64,000 nt of DNA, from the NCBI GenBank assembly GCA_964455525.1, contig CAYVWR010000009.1:124001-188000 (forward strand), written 5' to 3'. The notes beneath the pieces are model-generated. The model was given only the letters and a program-made list of their open reading frames with translations. It was not told the origin of the DNA and did not search any database. Below are positions 18,584-26,708 of the stretch, one piece after another. Position 1 is the first letter of the stretch. Each line of letters begins with the position of its first letter. Both the position numbers and the translations under genes were made by a program. The DNA comes from JAFDZV01 sp964455525 (GTDB lineage Bacteria; Bacteroidota; Ignavibacteria; OLB7).

Positions 18584-19081
18584 TTAACGCATATGGAACC
18601 GCACGAAAATTTCACTCCGCACCCACAGCACCGACTCCTGCCGGAATCGCCGTATATACTCATCGATGATAGCTGCCACCCGCTCATCGGCAGCAGAGCC
18701 GGGAGGATGAATCAGCTCCAGAATGAAGGTCTCTTCATGAAGAACGTCCCCCTGCTGGTCACGCCACTGCCCATTGCCATGCCACGTGGTAAGCCCATCG
18801 GGAAACGCTGGCGTCACAACGTCGCGCAGAAAGGCGTCCCAGGCCTCCGCATCAACGCTCTCCCCTCCGGGCATCGCCCGCCCGCAATACAGACGGTCGG
18901 AGATCGCCCTATCGCCTCCGCTCAATAACTGCACCGGGGAGGCACACCCTGCCACGGAGAGCATCATTAACAGCATGCAGAGAAGGCCGCGACGGCCACT
19001 CAGCAATTGATCCGCACAGCGGCGGCGGCAGGCAGGAGCGTTGGCGTCGCTGCCGAGAGGTTTCCGAGGAGCAATGACCAT
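18584..19081 (-). CDS. DUF3574-family lipoprotein
   Basis: A lipobox in LLCMLLMMLSVAGCAS marks an exported lipoprotein. The mature part has RLYCGRAMPGGESVDAEAWD, FLRDVVTPAFPDGLTTWHGN and GQWRDQQGD, the conserved blocks of DUF3574, a small periplasmic family of unknown function. The start is uncertain: the ATG at 19081 leaves a long n-region, while a TTG at 19006 or the ATG at 18976 would give a more normal lipoprotein signal. It is probably co-transcribed with the DUF1648 gene. Confidence 0.75.
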   Translation of the reverse strand: MVIAPRKPLGSDANAPACRRRCADQLLSGRRGLLCMLLMMLSVAGCASPVQLLSGGDRAISDRLYCGRAMPGGESVDAEAWDAFLRDVVTPAFPDGLTTWHGNGQWRDQQGDVLHEETFILELIHPPGSAADERVAAIIDEYIRRFRQESVLWVRSEIFVRFHMR

Positions 19082-19488
19082 ATGCCGGAATATATCATCC
19101 TGCGGCCCGATCGCGGCCATGCATCGGAATATCTTTATGATACGTATCACGCACGCATACTCTTCCTGCGTGCCAGTAATGGCCGTGCCAGTAATGGCGG
19201 CGGTGGCCAGAAGCGTCCGAAAAGAATCTCCGTAGGCTCTGTCCTTTCCTGCGGATGTTCCGTTTATATACAATCGGCTCTATTCCCGGCATCGGATTGG
19301 AACCACGTACGTGCAAAGCCGGTGCCCTGCACCGGTGTATATTGTATCCCGTCGTCTGGTTCCTGGAACCTGATGTGCTTCACGAGCGATCGGCTCCCGC
19401 GTGAACACGAATGGGACCGCTGGCACAACGGGTTCCCCCATGTTATGGCACACAGTTTCGGGACGAACTTTTCAGGAGAGACCAGATA
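19082..19488. other. Divergent intergenic region
   Basis: It lies between the DUF3574 gene (minus) and the GH44 gene (plus) and must hold both promoters. A direct repeat gtgccagtaatggc occurs twice at about 19170-19197. No further element is recognised. Confidence 0.35.
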
Positions 19489-21498
19489 ATGAAACGTGTA
19501 GCATCTACTTTTTTATCGGCTCTGGTAGTGATCGGCACAGCCATTGCCCAACCGATCGACGTATCGGTGGTCATCACGACAACCGCCGAACAAAAGCCGA
19601 TCAGCCCCCTGATCTATGGCATCAACGCCTACGTCTACGATAATGAATGGGGCGCAGGCCCCTGGAAGACCGGTCTTGAGAATCATGCCCAGGGATTGAA
19701 CGTCGGCGCCCGCCGTCTCGGTGGCAATACAATGACCAGCTATAACTGGGAGAACGGATTCTCGAACTCCGGCAACGACGATAACCACTCGAACAATCAG
19801 TTCCAGTCGGTGATAACCGGCGCGGGCGCCCCCCCTTACTCCCCCGGCAAGGCCCTTACCACGTTTCACGATCATTCCCGCTCGCTCGGCGCCTACTCGC
19901 TCCTACAGCTTCCGATAGCTGGCTATGTGGCAGCCGACGGCAATGGATGGGTTCTGCCACAGGAAGAAGCCCCGTCGCCCCGATGGAACCAGGTGGTCTT
20001 CGACAAGCCCGGCGCCCCCGGCTCACTCTCCACCGAACCCGATCTCAACGACGGCGTGATCTATGTGGATGAAGAGATCCATTTCCTTATGACCCACTAC
20101 GGGCAGGCCTCCGGCGGGGATGGCATCCAGGGATACGAGATCGACAACGAGCCGGGCCTCTGGCATCATTTCCCTGAAAAGAACGGCAATGCGGGAACTC
20201 ACTCCCGACTGCATCCGGCCCTGCTGACCTGCAACGAGGTGATCGCAAAGAACATCGCGCTGGCAACAACCATCCGGCGTATGGACCCAACTGCAACCAC
20301 CTATGGCCCGGCCATGTGGGGGTACTCCGAGTTCTACAGCCTCTGGAGCATCTACGATCAGGATAATGCGGTCCTTCGCCAGCCCTCCGACTGGGCCACG
20401 TACAATCGTGAGCCATACCGTACCAATGGCACTGGCGACGCCTACCGCTATAATAAGATGACCTGGGTGAACGCGTATCTGGACGGCATGCGCGCTGCAT
20501 CCGAGGCGGCCGGTGGACGCCTGCTTGATGTTTTTTCGGTGCACTACTATCCGGCCGCAGCCGGAACCGATGTGGAACGTGTGCAGGCACCGAGAAGCCT
20601 ATGGGACCCAACGTATGTCGAGGATAGCTGGATCACCGCCCCGGGCAACGGCTTCACCGACGGACGATCGCTCCGTCTGATACCAACGCTTCAGCAGTCG
20701 ATCAACGACTTTTATCCTGGCACAAAGCTGGCGATCACGGAATATTCCTTTGGTGGGCGGCATCATGTCTCCGGCGGCATTGCACAGGCCGATGCGCTCG
20801 GAATCTTCGGCCGCCATGGCGTTGACCTGGCAACCTACTTCTTCACCGTGGACGACTACATCGCAGCAGGATTCAAGATCTACCGGAACTACGATGGAGC
20901 AAACGGGTCGTTCGGCTCCACATCGGTGCGCAGCACGATCTCGGATCTGGAGAACGGCTCCTCCTATGCATCGCTTGACGGCGACGGGCGCCTCCATCTG
21001 ATCCTCATCAACAAAAATTTCACCAGATCGATGCGTTCATCAATCACGGTGGAATCGCCGGAACAATGGAACCATGCGCAGATGTACTCCTTCGGCTCGG
21101 CCAGCTCGGCGATCGGCCGCGCCGATGATATCACCATTGGCGATCGCGCATTTTCGCTCACGCTCCCGCCGCTTACGGTAAGCCATCTGGTGCTCTATCC
21201 AAAAGCGACATCGAGCGTCTCGGCACCACAACTGCATCAGCAAAACTCGATAACGGTTGAACCGAATCCGTTTTCGGGGTCGGCCCGGATGAGCGTGGCG
21301 ATCGCGCACACCGGCCGGGCAACGTTGACATTGTACGATATGCTCGGCCGCCCCGTTCGCACACTGATCGACGGTTATCGCGAAGCGGGGACGCAGAGCG
21401 TACTGCTGGAAGGCGCAGGCATTGCCGCCGGGCCGTATATAGCAGTTCTGATATCCGGCGGAACCCGGATATCAACTCCGGTGACGATCCTGAAATAG
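19489..21498 (+). CDS. Exported glycoside hydrolase family 44 enzyme with T9SS sorting domain
   Basis: 669 aa. The signal peptide is KRVASTFLSALVVIGTAIAQ. The catalytic part begins ISPLIYGINAYVYD and ARRLGGNTMTSYNWENGFSN, diagnostic for GH44 (endoglucanase/xyloglucanase group). The likely acid/base Glu is in YEIDNEPGLWHH and the nucleophile Glu in LAITEYSFGGRHHVSGG. A beta-sandwich follows (residues 490-590), then a type A sorting domain (VEPNPFSGSARMSVAIA; LTLYDMLGRPVRTLID). It should cut beta-1,4-glucans at the cell surface or outside; the exact substrate is not readable. ATG 19489 has GGAGAG about 8 nt upstream. Confidence 0.9.
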   Translation: MKRVASTFLSALVVIGTAIAQPIDVSVVITTTAEQKPISPLIYGINAYVYDNEWGAGPWKTGLENHAQGLNVGARRLGGNTMTSYNWENGFSNSGNDDNHSNNQFQSVITGAGAPPYSPGKALTTFHDHSRSLGAYSLLQLPIAGYVAADGNGWVLPQEEAPSPRWNQVVFDKPGAPGSLSTEPDLNDGVIYVDEEIHFLMTHYGQASGGDGIQGYEIDNEPGLWHHFPEKNGNAGTHSRLHPALLTCNEVIAKNIALATTIRRMDPTATTYGPAMWGYSEFYSLWSIYDQDNAVLRQPSDWATYNREPYRTNGTGDAYRYNKMTWVNAYLDGMRAASEAAGGRLLDVFSVHYYPAAAGTDVERVQAPRSLWDPTYVEDSWITAPGNGFTDGRSLRLIPTLQQSINDFYPGTKLAITEYSFGGRHHVSGGIAQADALGIFGRHGVDLATYFFTVDDYIAAGFKIYRNYDGANGSFGSTSVRSTISDLENGSSYASLDGDGRLHLILINKNFTRSMRSSITVESPEQWNHAQMYSFGSASSAIGRADDITIGDRAFSLTLPPLTVSHLVLYPKATSSVSAPQLHQQNSITVEPNPFSGSARMSVAIAHTGRATLTLYDMLGRPVRTLIDGYREAGTQSVLLEGAGIAAGPYIAVLISGGTRISTPVTILK

Positions 21499-21520
21499 CC
21501 GCCACCAGGCTCTGCATACG

Positions 21521-21551
21521 ATCGGCTCCGAAGGAAATGTTCGGAGCCGAT
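21521..21551 (+). terminator. Hairpin after the GH44 gene
   Basis: Perfect 11-bp stem (atcggctccga / tcggagccgat) with a 9-nt loop, 22 nt after the GH44 stop. No U-tract follows. Confidence 0.6.
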
Positions 21552-21906
21552 ATGCACTGGCAGCGATGCAACGCAAAAGGGCAACAGAAACTCCGACAGC
21601 CCGGCTCATGCGGAAATCCGATCCCTGCCGGAAGGAAGTCGCCCCGCTATTTTTTTTCAGGCCCATGATATTTCCGTAGGAATCATCCCGCCTACTCCGT
21701 ATAATTGTCTCTGTTCACGTCAAGTTCATGGTCGGCGGCTTATAGGATTGAAGCGATGGAAGGACCAGAGAACACGACACTATATCTACCCTTGAAGCTG
21801 CTCGACTAGCGAGCACAAGGAACCGAGATCTTCGACTGCACCGCCTCTCCCGAAGCCAACTCTGTTCTCGCTTTACTAATTCTCCATCGGGAGATGAGGC
21901 ATTACC
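21552..21906. other. Long leader region of the RRM gene
   Basis: No coding frame is credible here. Part of it is probably the 5' untranslated leader of the RRM gene. A candidate AT-rich promoter patch is near 21655-21715, but no box is certain. Confidence 0.35.
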
Positions 21907-22200
21907 ATGTCGATTAAATTGTATGTTGGAAATCTTTCCTTCGACACAACCAGTGATGATCTGAACGAATTGTTCGGACAGAGTGGCACCGTCACCTCCG
22001 CATCCATCGTTACCGACCGTGACACGGGCCGGTCGAGAGGTTTTGGATTTGTCGAGATGTCGGACGCAGCCGACGGACGCCAGGCGATTCAGGACCTGAA
22101 TGGAACTGACCTGCACGGCCGTGATCTTACCGTCAACGAGGCGCGTCCGAAGGAACAGCGCCCGGCACGTGACAGGAACTTCAGCCGCAGCCGTTATTAA
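21907..22200 (+). CDS. RRM-type RNA-binding protein
   Basis: 97 aa with one RNA recognition motif. RNP2 is KLYVGNLSF and RNP1 is RGFGFVEM, both with the aromatic residues that stack on RNA bases. A basic, Arg-rich tail (PKEQRPARDRNFSRSRY) follows. This is the single-RRM type common in cyanobacteria and Bacteroidota, often cold-induced; its targets are unknown. GGGAGATGAGGC precedes the ATG. It is a single-gene unit, ending in the only classical terminator in the window. Confidence 0.95.
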   Translation: MSIKLYVGNLSFDTTSDDLNELFGQSGTVTSASIVTDRDTGRSRGFGFVEMSDAADGRQAIQDLNGTDLHGRDLTVNEARPKEQRPARDRNFSRSRY

Positions 22201-22233
22201 TTCGCCCGGTTAGAATTCTTTCGTTGTTTGTTG

Positions 22234-22273
22234 ATCCCTTCGCCGTATATCTTCGGCGAAGGGATTTTTTTTT
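22234..22273 (+). terminator. Classical intrinsic terminator after the RRM gene
   Basis: Perfect 12-bp stem (22234-22245 with 22254-22265), 8-nt loop, followed directly by a run of T residues. It starts 34 nt after the stop. Confidence 0.93.
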
Positions 22274-22594
22274 CGATCACTCTGGCACGGCTCATCTTGT
22301 CAGAACAGCGACCAGATCAAGGTTACCACATCCCCCCATCCCCTCCCGGTATTCTCCACACCCTCCTGCCATCCGCACACATTGCGTATCTGGAACCAGA
22401 TGTTGTTCTCGAACAACTGGCACCGAGCGCCAGCAGGAATCTCTTCGCAGGGTACACAATGATGTACTGGTAGAGGCACTTCCAGTCCTGTAGCTTCGCC
22501 ATCCCGAAGCCGGGTGGCAACAAATACTTGACGGCCATCGGTTCGGGGAGCACACCTTGTACATCCACGTCAGCAAAAAACTGGAGTTATCACC
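22274..22594. other. Intergenic region after the RRM terminator
   Basis: A minus-strand frame (22568-22323) includes KYLLPPGFGMAKLQDWKCLY and looks somewhat protein-like, but it has no family match or initiation signal. The region also carries the promoter of the next plus-strand gene. Confidence 0.3.
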
Positions 22595-23017
22595 ATGAGA
22601 CGACATTCCCTTCTTTCAATGATTGTCGCAATTGCCGCATTTGTATGCATACTGATCGGTAGCACGGCCAACGCACAGGCACAGCTAGGGTGTGAAAAAT
22701 GCACCTACGCCATCACGATGACCTGCGAACTGAAGAAATCCTGTATCCCCTTCGCGGTCACATCGAACTGGACAGGAAGCAGCGATCTTCTCAAGACAGA
22801 TCTTGTCACCACATGCGGCACAACCATCTATAAGCAGCCACAGCCCTGCCCTCCCCTCTGGGATATTCAGTGGGCATCGATCGATGGAGGAAGAACAGTT
22901 GCGCTTCCCAATGGTCGCCCCGTGAAATGTACGCTGCCCTGCGGCACTACCGTATGCCTACAGGTGACCGTCGATAGAAGCGGCTGCACCCACATCTATA
23001 TTCTGCCATCGTGCTAA
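22595..23017 (+). CDS. Small exported Cys-rich protein of unknown function
   Basis: 140 aa. The signal peptide ends in STANAQAQ. The mature 110 residues contain about a dozen cysteines (for example CEKCTYAITMTCELKKSCIP and CTLPCGTTVCLQVTV), so disulfide bonds are likely outside the cytoplasm. GGAG lies well placed before the ATG. I do not recognise a family. It shares the style 'signal peptide, Cys-rich, Thr/Val-rich' with the protein at 28205-28777. Confidence 0.7.
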   Translation: MRRHSLLSMIVAIAAFVCILIGSTANAQAQLGCEKCTYAITMTCELKKSCIPFAVTSNWTGSSDLLKTDLVTTCGTTIYKQPQPCPPLWDIQWASIDGGRTVALPNGRPVKCTLPCGTTVCLQVTVDRSGCTHIYILPSC

Positions 23018-23718
23018 TGCGATAGAACCGATACAGTGCCACTATTCCATACCAAAGGAAGATGTGGCAATCATCACGATTATCGCCTTCTCTCTATCAT
23101 GGGGGCTGTGCTGTCCGGCACGCCCCCATGATTCTTTACGGTTTCGGAAATCGCTGCCACGCAATTCCTGGTATGCACATCATCGTAAGGGCCGCTTTGG
23201 CATGATCCGGCGTGTCGGACTACCGGATTTCCGCTGCGCACGCATCGTTGGTCTCGGCAGAAGAGCCTGTTGTTGCGCCCACATGAGGCAACGTTCTGTC
23301 GGCTTGTGCGGACTTCATAGATAGCCCCCCGGCAGACGCAACACCACCGCCCCGCTCATATCCGGGCGGCACCACCGGACAATATCTCCCACGACCATTC
23401 CTCTGCCACGGCCATATGCTCGCCGTGTCACCCGTGGCTCAACCATTGGACGTTTGCGCTATTGATGGCAATCTCCCACATTGCAATAACAGCTATATAT
23501 ATATTAAATCAATCAGATGCCTGTATTGCGGCACGAGCACAGAGCGCTACACACTACATGCAATACGGCAGCCAGTGTGCGGACTCCGGCCACCCCATAT
23601 GTAGGTTATACGTATGCCACCCACACCTCTTTTCTACCATGTTTATGGCATCAACACGATGATGAGCACTGCTGCACCATCATCCGTTCTGCCAACTTCA
23701 TATCTATCCAGAGCAGCT
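23018..23718. other. Long intergenic region
   Basis: It holds a strong hairpin at 23098-23130 after the Cys-rich gene. Beyond that I see only short random frames and an AT-rich patch near 23490-23515 (atatatatatt) that may be part of a promoter for the lipoprotein gene. Confidence 0.4.
23098..23130 (+). terminator. Two-step hairpin with short U-rich tail
   Basis: catgggggc pairs with gcccccatg (9 bp) and an inner gtgc/gcac stem extends it after one bulge. It is followed by attcttt, about 80 nt after the stop of the Cys-rich gene. Confidence 0.6.
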
Positions 23719-24060
23719 ATGAGCCGGATACCTCGCTCCCCATTGTTCTCGTTGTTCCTGTGCGGACTTGTATGCTTCTTCAGCGCCTGCAACCAGTCGC
23801 AGACCGATGATGGCTCAATCTCCCAAGAAGGCCCTGCGGCCGATACCAGCGAGCAGGCCCCACCCGATGCAAGCTTTCAGCGCCACGATGGCACCCCATC
23901 CACGGCCATACACGCACCATTGCGCGCCACCATTACCGAGGAGCAGAGATGTGGGACCTACAGAGGCCACCCGCTCTATGTAGGCCCCAAAGGCGGATGT
24001 TATTACTACAACAAAAGGGGTGGGAAGTCCTATGTGGGGAGGGAGAACTGCGACTGCTGA
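23719..24060 (+). CDS. Lipoprotein with C-terminal PBCV basic adaptor-like motif
   Basis: 113 aa from ATG 23719. The signal peptide and lipobox are FSLFLCGLVCFFSACNQ. An Asp/Ser/Pro-rich linker follows, then a 36-residue end: CGTYRGHPLYVGPKGGCYYY, NKRGGKSYVGRENCDC. The GxxLYxGPxGGxYYxxxxGxKxYV pattern is that of the PBCV-specific basic adaptor domain, first described in chlorovirus proteins and also found in bacteria. The four Cys residues could form disulfides. Its function is unknown; a surface-binding role is inference. A paralogue lies at 24868-25119. Confidence 0.75.
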   Translation: MSRIPRSPLFSLFLCGLVCFFSACNQSQTDDGSISQEGPAADTSEQAPPDASFQRHDGTPSTAIHAPLRATITEEQRCGTYRGHPLYVGPKGGCYYYNKRGGKSYVGRENCDC

Positions 24061-24184
24061 TGGGCATGTGCGCATAGTGCGATGTACGTAGTGCCGTCGC
24101 ACTCACACCATCCATCATCTCCCCTGCCCCGCACCATACGACATCCGTTCCTCTCGTTCCCCCATATCTGGAGCATGATACTGC

Positions 24185-24778
24185 GTGAAACGATATCTGG
24201 TCTTTTTTCTCAGTGCGCTTTGTAGCGTTGCCATATCCGCCTATGCCCAGGATACGGTATCAATTGCCACCATCAGGAGCAGCACCACGGTGGTCACGGC
24301 TTCCGGCGATACCATCGGTCTGCTGGGAGTTGGCCTGCCGAGATTGGGCTTGGTCACTCTGGAACAGGCACGCGATCATCTGGCGTTGCTTCTGAGCAAC
24401 GGCTGGGCGATTCTGGTCGCTGATTCGCTTGTACCAGACCCGCCTACAGGCGCAAAACCCCGGTATATATACCTTCCAGATGGCGAGCACCTTAATCTGC
24501 GAATGATTGCGGACGGCAACGCGACGGCCGCACGGCAGCCGGTATACTCCAGACGTGAGGAGTTCATCCTGGCCGAAAAAAACGTCGGCTCCGAGCCATC
24601 CGGCACACTGCAAGTCAAGACGAACCCGCTCGATCTTCTGCCAAAACCTTCTGGCAGGAGCACCGAATGGAATTCGAAACGCTCCTCATCGGTTCAATGC
24701 TCCGCAACAACGAAAAAAGGGACACGCTGCTCGCGCACAACAACAAATGCCAGCGGAAAATGCTGGCAGCATGAGTAG
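24185..24778 (+). CDS. Exported SNase-like (probably inactive) protein with DUF5763-like C-terminal Cys motif
   Basis: 197 aa with GTG start and signal peptide (KRYLVFFLSALCSVAISAYA). Residues 30-125 resemble the staphylococcal nuclease beta-barrel: SGDTIGLLGVGLPRLG, then LEQARDHLALLLSNGWAILV, and RYIYLPDGEHLNLRMIADGN. The catalytic Asp, Arg and Glu expected around DTxxxRLxxIDxPE are missing, so nuclease activity is unlikely. The tail CSATTKKGTRCSRTTTNASG ending KCWQHE matches the DUF5763 pattern (CxxxTxxGxxC...CxxH), a small likely metal-binding finger. It lies between two related lipoproteins on the same strand. Assignment by motif only. Confidence 0.6.
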   Translation: MKRYLVFFLSALCSVAISAYAQDTVSIATIRSSTTVVTASGDTIGLLGVGLPRLGLVTLEQARDHLALLLSNGWAILVADSLVPDPPTGAKPRYIYLPDGEHLNLRMIADGNATAARQPVYSRREEFILAEKNVGSEPSGTLQVKTNPLDLLPKPSGRSTEWNSKRSSSVQCSATTKKGTRCSRTTTNASGKCWQHE

Positions 24779-24867
24779 AGCAACCCTATACAATCACCAG
24801 ATCCCGGTGCCGCGCAGACCATTGCAGGCGATCCCGGAGATCCGTTCCATGATATAATTCAGCCATC

Positions 24868-25119
24868 ATGATACATCCAACGTCCTGTATGCACCGTACG
24901 TTTCGCACAACACTGCTCTTGCTTGCCATTTCGGGAATGATGAGTTCCCTAAGCTCCTGTACACAGCCAATCTCCGATGATTCACAAGCAGATGCGGATG
25001 AATGGGTATGCGGCGCTTATAAAGGCAAACCTCTTTATTCAGGCCCCAGGGGCGGGTGCTATTACTATAATTCACATGGCAACAAGACCTATGTCGATAG
25101 AAGCGAATGCGACTGCTGA
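24868..25119 (+). CDS. Small lipoprotein with PBCV basic adaptor-like motif
   Basis: 83 aa (76 if the ATG at 24889 is used). The lipobox LSSC follows a clear hydrophobic segment. The mature part is short and ends CGAYKGKPLYSGPRGGCYYY, NSHGNKTYVDRSECDC, which aligns along its length with the end of the lipoprotein at 23719-24060, including all Cys positions. The pair is a recent or maintained duplication around the SNase-like gene. Function is unknown. Confidence 0.72.
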   Translation: MIHPTSCMHRTFRTTLLLLAISGMMSSLSSCTQPISDDSQADADEWVCGAYKGKPLYSGPRGGCYYYNSHGNKTYVDRSECDC

Positions 25120-25127
25120 TACAACAA

Positions 25128-25155
25128 GCGGTGCCGTGGTTTTCCACGGCACCGC
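25128..25155 (+). terminator. Perfect 12-bp hairpin after the small lipoprotein
   Basis: gcggtgccgtgg (25128-25139) pairs fully with ccacggcaccgc (25144-25155) around a TTTT loop, 8 nt after the stop. No U-tract follows. Confidence 0.7.
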
Positions 25156-25208
25156 CTGCATCGCGGCATGTATCTCCCGATGCCGCCATAGCGGAGCAGC
25201 CTGGGCGA

Positions 25209-25658
25209 TCAGCTCTTCAACGGGATGTTCCAGACATTCAGAACCCTGGCAATGCCACGCCGGGTTCCTACAATCCGGCCGAGCATGGTCCCTGCTGTAA
25301 AGCTGAGCGACATCGCCGTAAGGGCTGGCCCTTCGGCCCAATGACCAAAGAACCAGTTGCGGACGAATATCAATACGATATACAGCACAAGAATGATCCC
25401 TCCGATCATATCCATCTGTGCGATCACCGTAGCCGATGCCTCATCCCAGGTAATACGCTTCATCCGTGCCAGCACCATCCCCACAACCATTCCGAGAAGA
25501 AGCCCTGCCAGCGCCAGAAGCACAGTGATCGTACCCTGGACGATATCGAACAGAATAACCGCCAGCATCACAACGAAGATGATGCCGAACAGCCTCAGGC
25601 TTCGGATAAGCTTTGGATTGAGATGCTGCCGGATAGCACTACTGGTTTGCGCCTCCAC
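25209..25658 (-). CDS. Integral membrane protein of unknown function
   Basis: 149 aa with four likely membrane segments, for example LFGIIFVVMLAVILFDIVQG and TVLLALAGLLLGMVVGMVLA. A short basic loop (ARMKRITWDEASATV) lies between segments 2 and 3. No catalytic motif is seen and I cannot name a family. It is convergent with the lipoprotein gene and divergent from the AraC remnant. Confidence 0.65.
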   Translation of the reverse strand: MEAQTSSAIRQHLNPKLIRSLRLFGIIFVVMLAVILFDIVQGTITVLLALAGLLLGMVVGMVLARMKRITWDEASATVIAQMDMIGGIILVLYIVLIFVRNWFFGHWAEGPALTAMSLSFTAGTMLGRIVGTRRGIARVLNVWNIPLKS

Positions 25659-25831
25659 GTTCTGTTCTCCTGATATCTGTCAGCATGATCGTAGCCAGTT
25701 CATGGCCGCACGAAAGATATCAGTTTCCTGCCGTGCTCCCGCATGTCATCCTCCCTGTTATTTGCTGGATGGCCCGATCAGAATCCACTGCAAATGCTCT
25801 AGCTCACTGTCTTCGGACAGATGCGAACGAA

Positions 25832-25972
25832 GAACGTATCCCCCATGCAAAGCGTATTCTGGACAACCTAGCGAAATCCATTACCGACACCTGCTACGGT
25901 TCGGCATTCGACAACCCGACTCATTTCAGCAGCACGTTCCGCTACGAATTCCGGCACATCCTGTATCTTCAG
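25832..25972 (+). pseudogene. Remnant of an AraC-family helix-turn-helix
   Basis: A frame just upstream of the pentapeptide gene reads IPHAKRILDNLAKSITDTCY, GSAFDNPTHFSSTFRYEF. This is the second HTH of AraC regulators (RxxxAxxLL...SITxxCYxxGFxxxSxFSxxFKxxF). Only about 45 residues remain and the rest of the regulator is absent. It is in frame with the pentapeptide gene by position, but that gene has its own start. Confidence 0.6.
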
Positions 25973-25975
25973 GGT

Positions 25976-26662
25976 ATGAGCACACATCGCACATCCCGGG
26001 CGAAACACAAACGCCAGGAACCATGGCCGCCGGAGTTTCCCGAGCAGCCGGGCATTGCACTGACCGATCTCCCGGAACCGCTGGCCGATCATCTTGATTA
26101 CAATGGTTTTGTCCTGTCGCAGCATACCCTTGATGACCGAGCCGCTGAAGGAACTTCGTTCCGGGAGATCCGGTTTCGAGAGTGCAGTATGTCGAGAACC
26201 GCCTTTGGCTCGGTGGAGTTCAGCGATGTCCGGTTTGATTCCTGCGCGCTGGCCGGAGCCAACTGGGAAAAGGCCCGGATAGGGCGTGTGGCGATCTATG
26301 ACTGCGGCATGGTGGGAATGCGCCTTCTCTCGGCAACCATTGACGACCTGCTTGTACATGGCAGCAATTGCGATATGGCGCTCTTCTGGAAAACCCGATT
26401 TCACCGTGCACGATTTGAACGTTGCAGCCTGCGCGGCGCCTCCTTCGAGGGGGCGGATCTTTCCGGGGTGGCTTTCAGCGAATGCGATCTTACAGGGGCC
26501 GATCTACGTGCCACAACACTTATCGGGACCGATTTCCGAGGCTCGCGAATCGAGGGAATCGCTATCGGTGCACCCGATCTTCGTGGAGCCATCATAAGCC
26601 CCGATCAGGCGGCCGATCTGGTGGGGCTGCTGGGCGTTACCGTACGATACGATGGGGAGTAA
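25976..26662 (+). CDS. Pentapeptide-repeat protein
   Basis: About 228 aa. From residue 50 on it is built of pentapeptide coils, for example ASFEGADLSGVAFSECDLTG and ADLRATTLIGTDFRGSRIEG, which fold as a right-handed quadrilateral beta-helix. The overall layout resembles Qnr/McbG-type proteins that mimic DNA and protect gyrase, but many pentapeptide proteins have other roles, so no drug-resistance function is claimed. The ATG at 25976 excludes the fused AraC remnant upstream. Confidence 0.85.
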   Translation: MSTHRTSRAKHKRQEPWPPEFPEQPGIALTDLPEPLADHLDYNGFVLSQHTLDDRAAEGTSFREIRFRECSMSRTAFGSVEFSDVRFDSCALAGANWEKARIGRVAIYDCGMVGMRLLSATIDDLLVHGSNCDMALFWKTRFHRARFERCSLRGASFEGADLSGVAFSECDLTGADLRATTLIGTDFRGSRIEGIAIGAPDLRGAIISPDQAADLVGLLGVTVRYDGE

Positions 26663-26708
26663 CACAACGAGCCTACCAAGTACCGCCGCATACGCTCCCT
26701 GAGATATA

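Noticed and set aside
22323..22568. Minus-strand frame with KYLLPPGFGMAKLQDWKCLY
   Set aside because: Protein-like by eye but isolated and without start signal or recognised family. Left as intergenic.
25976..26662. Quinolone-resistance (Qnr) assignment for the pentapeptide protein
   Set aside because: Fold matches, but the loop features that define Qnr proteins cannot be verified by eye, so only the repeat family is claimed.
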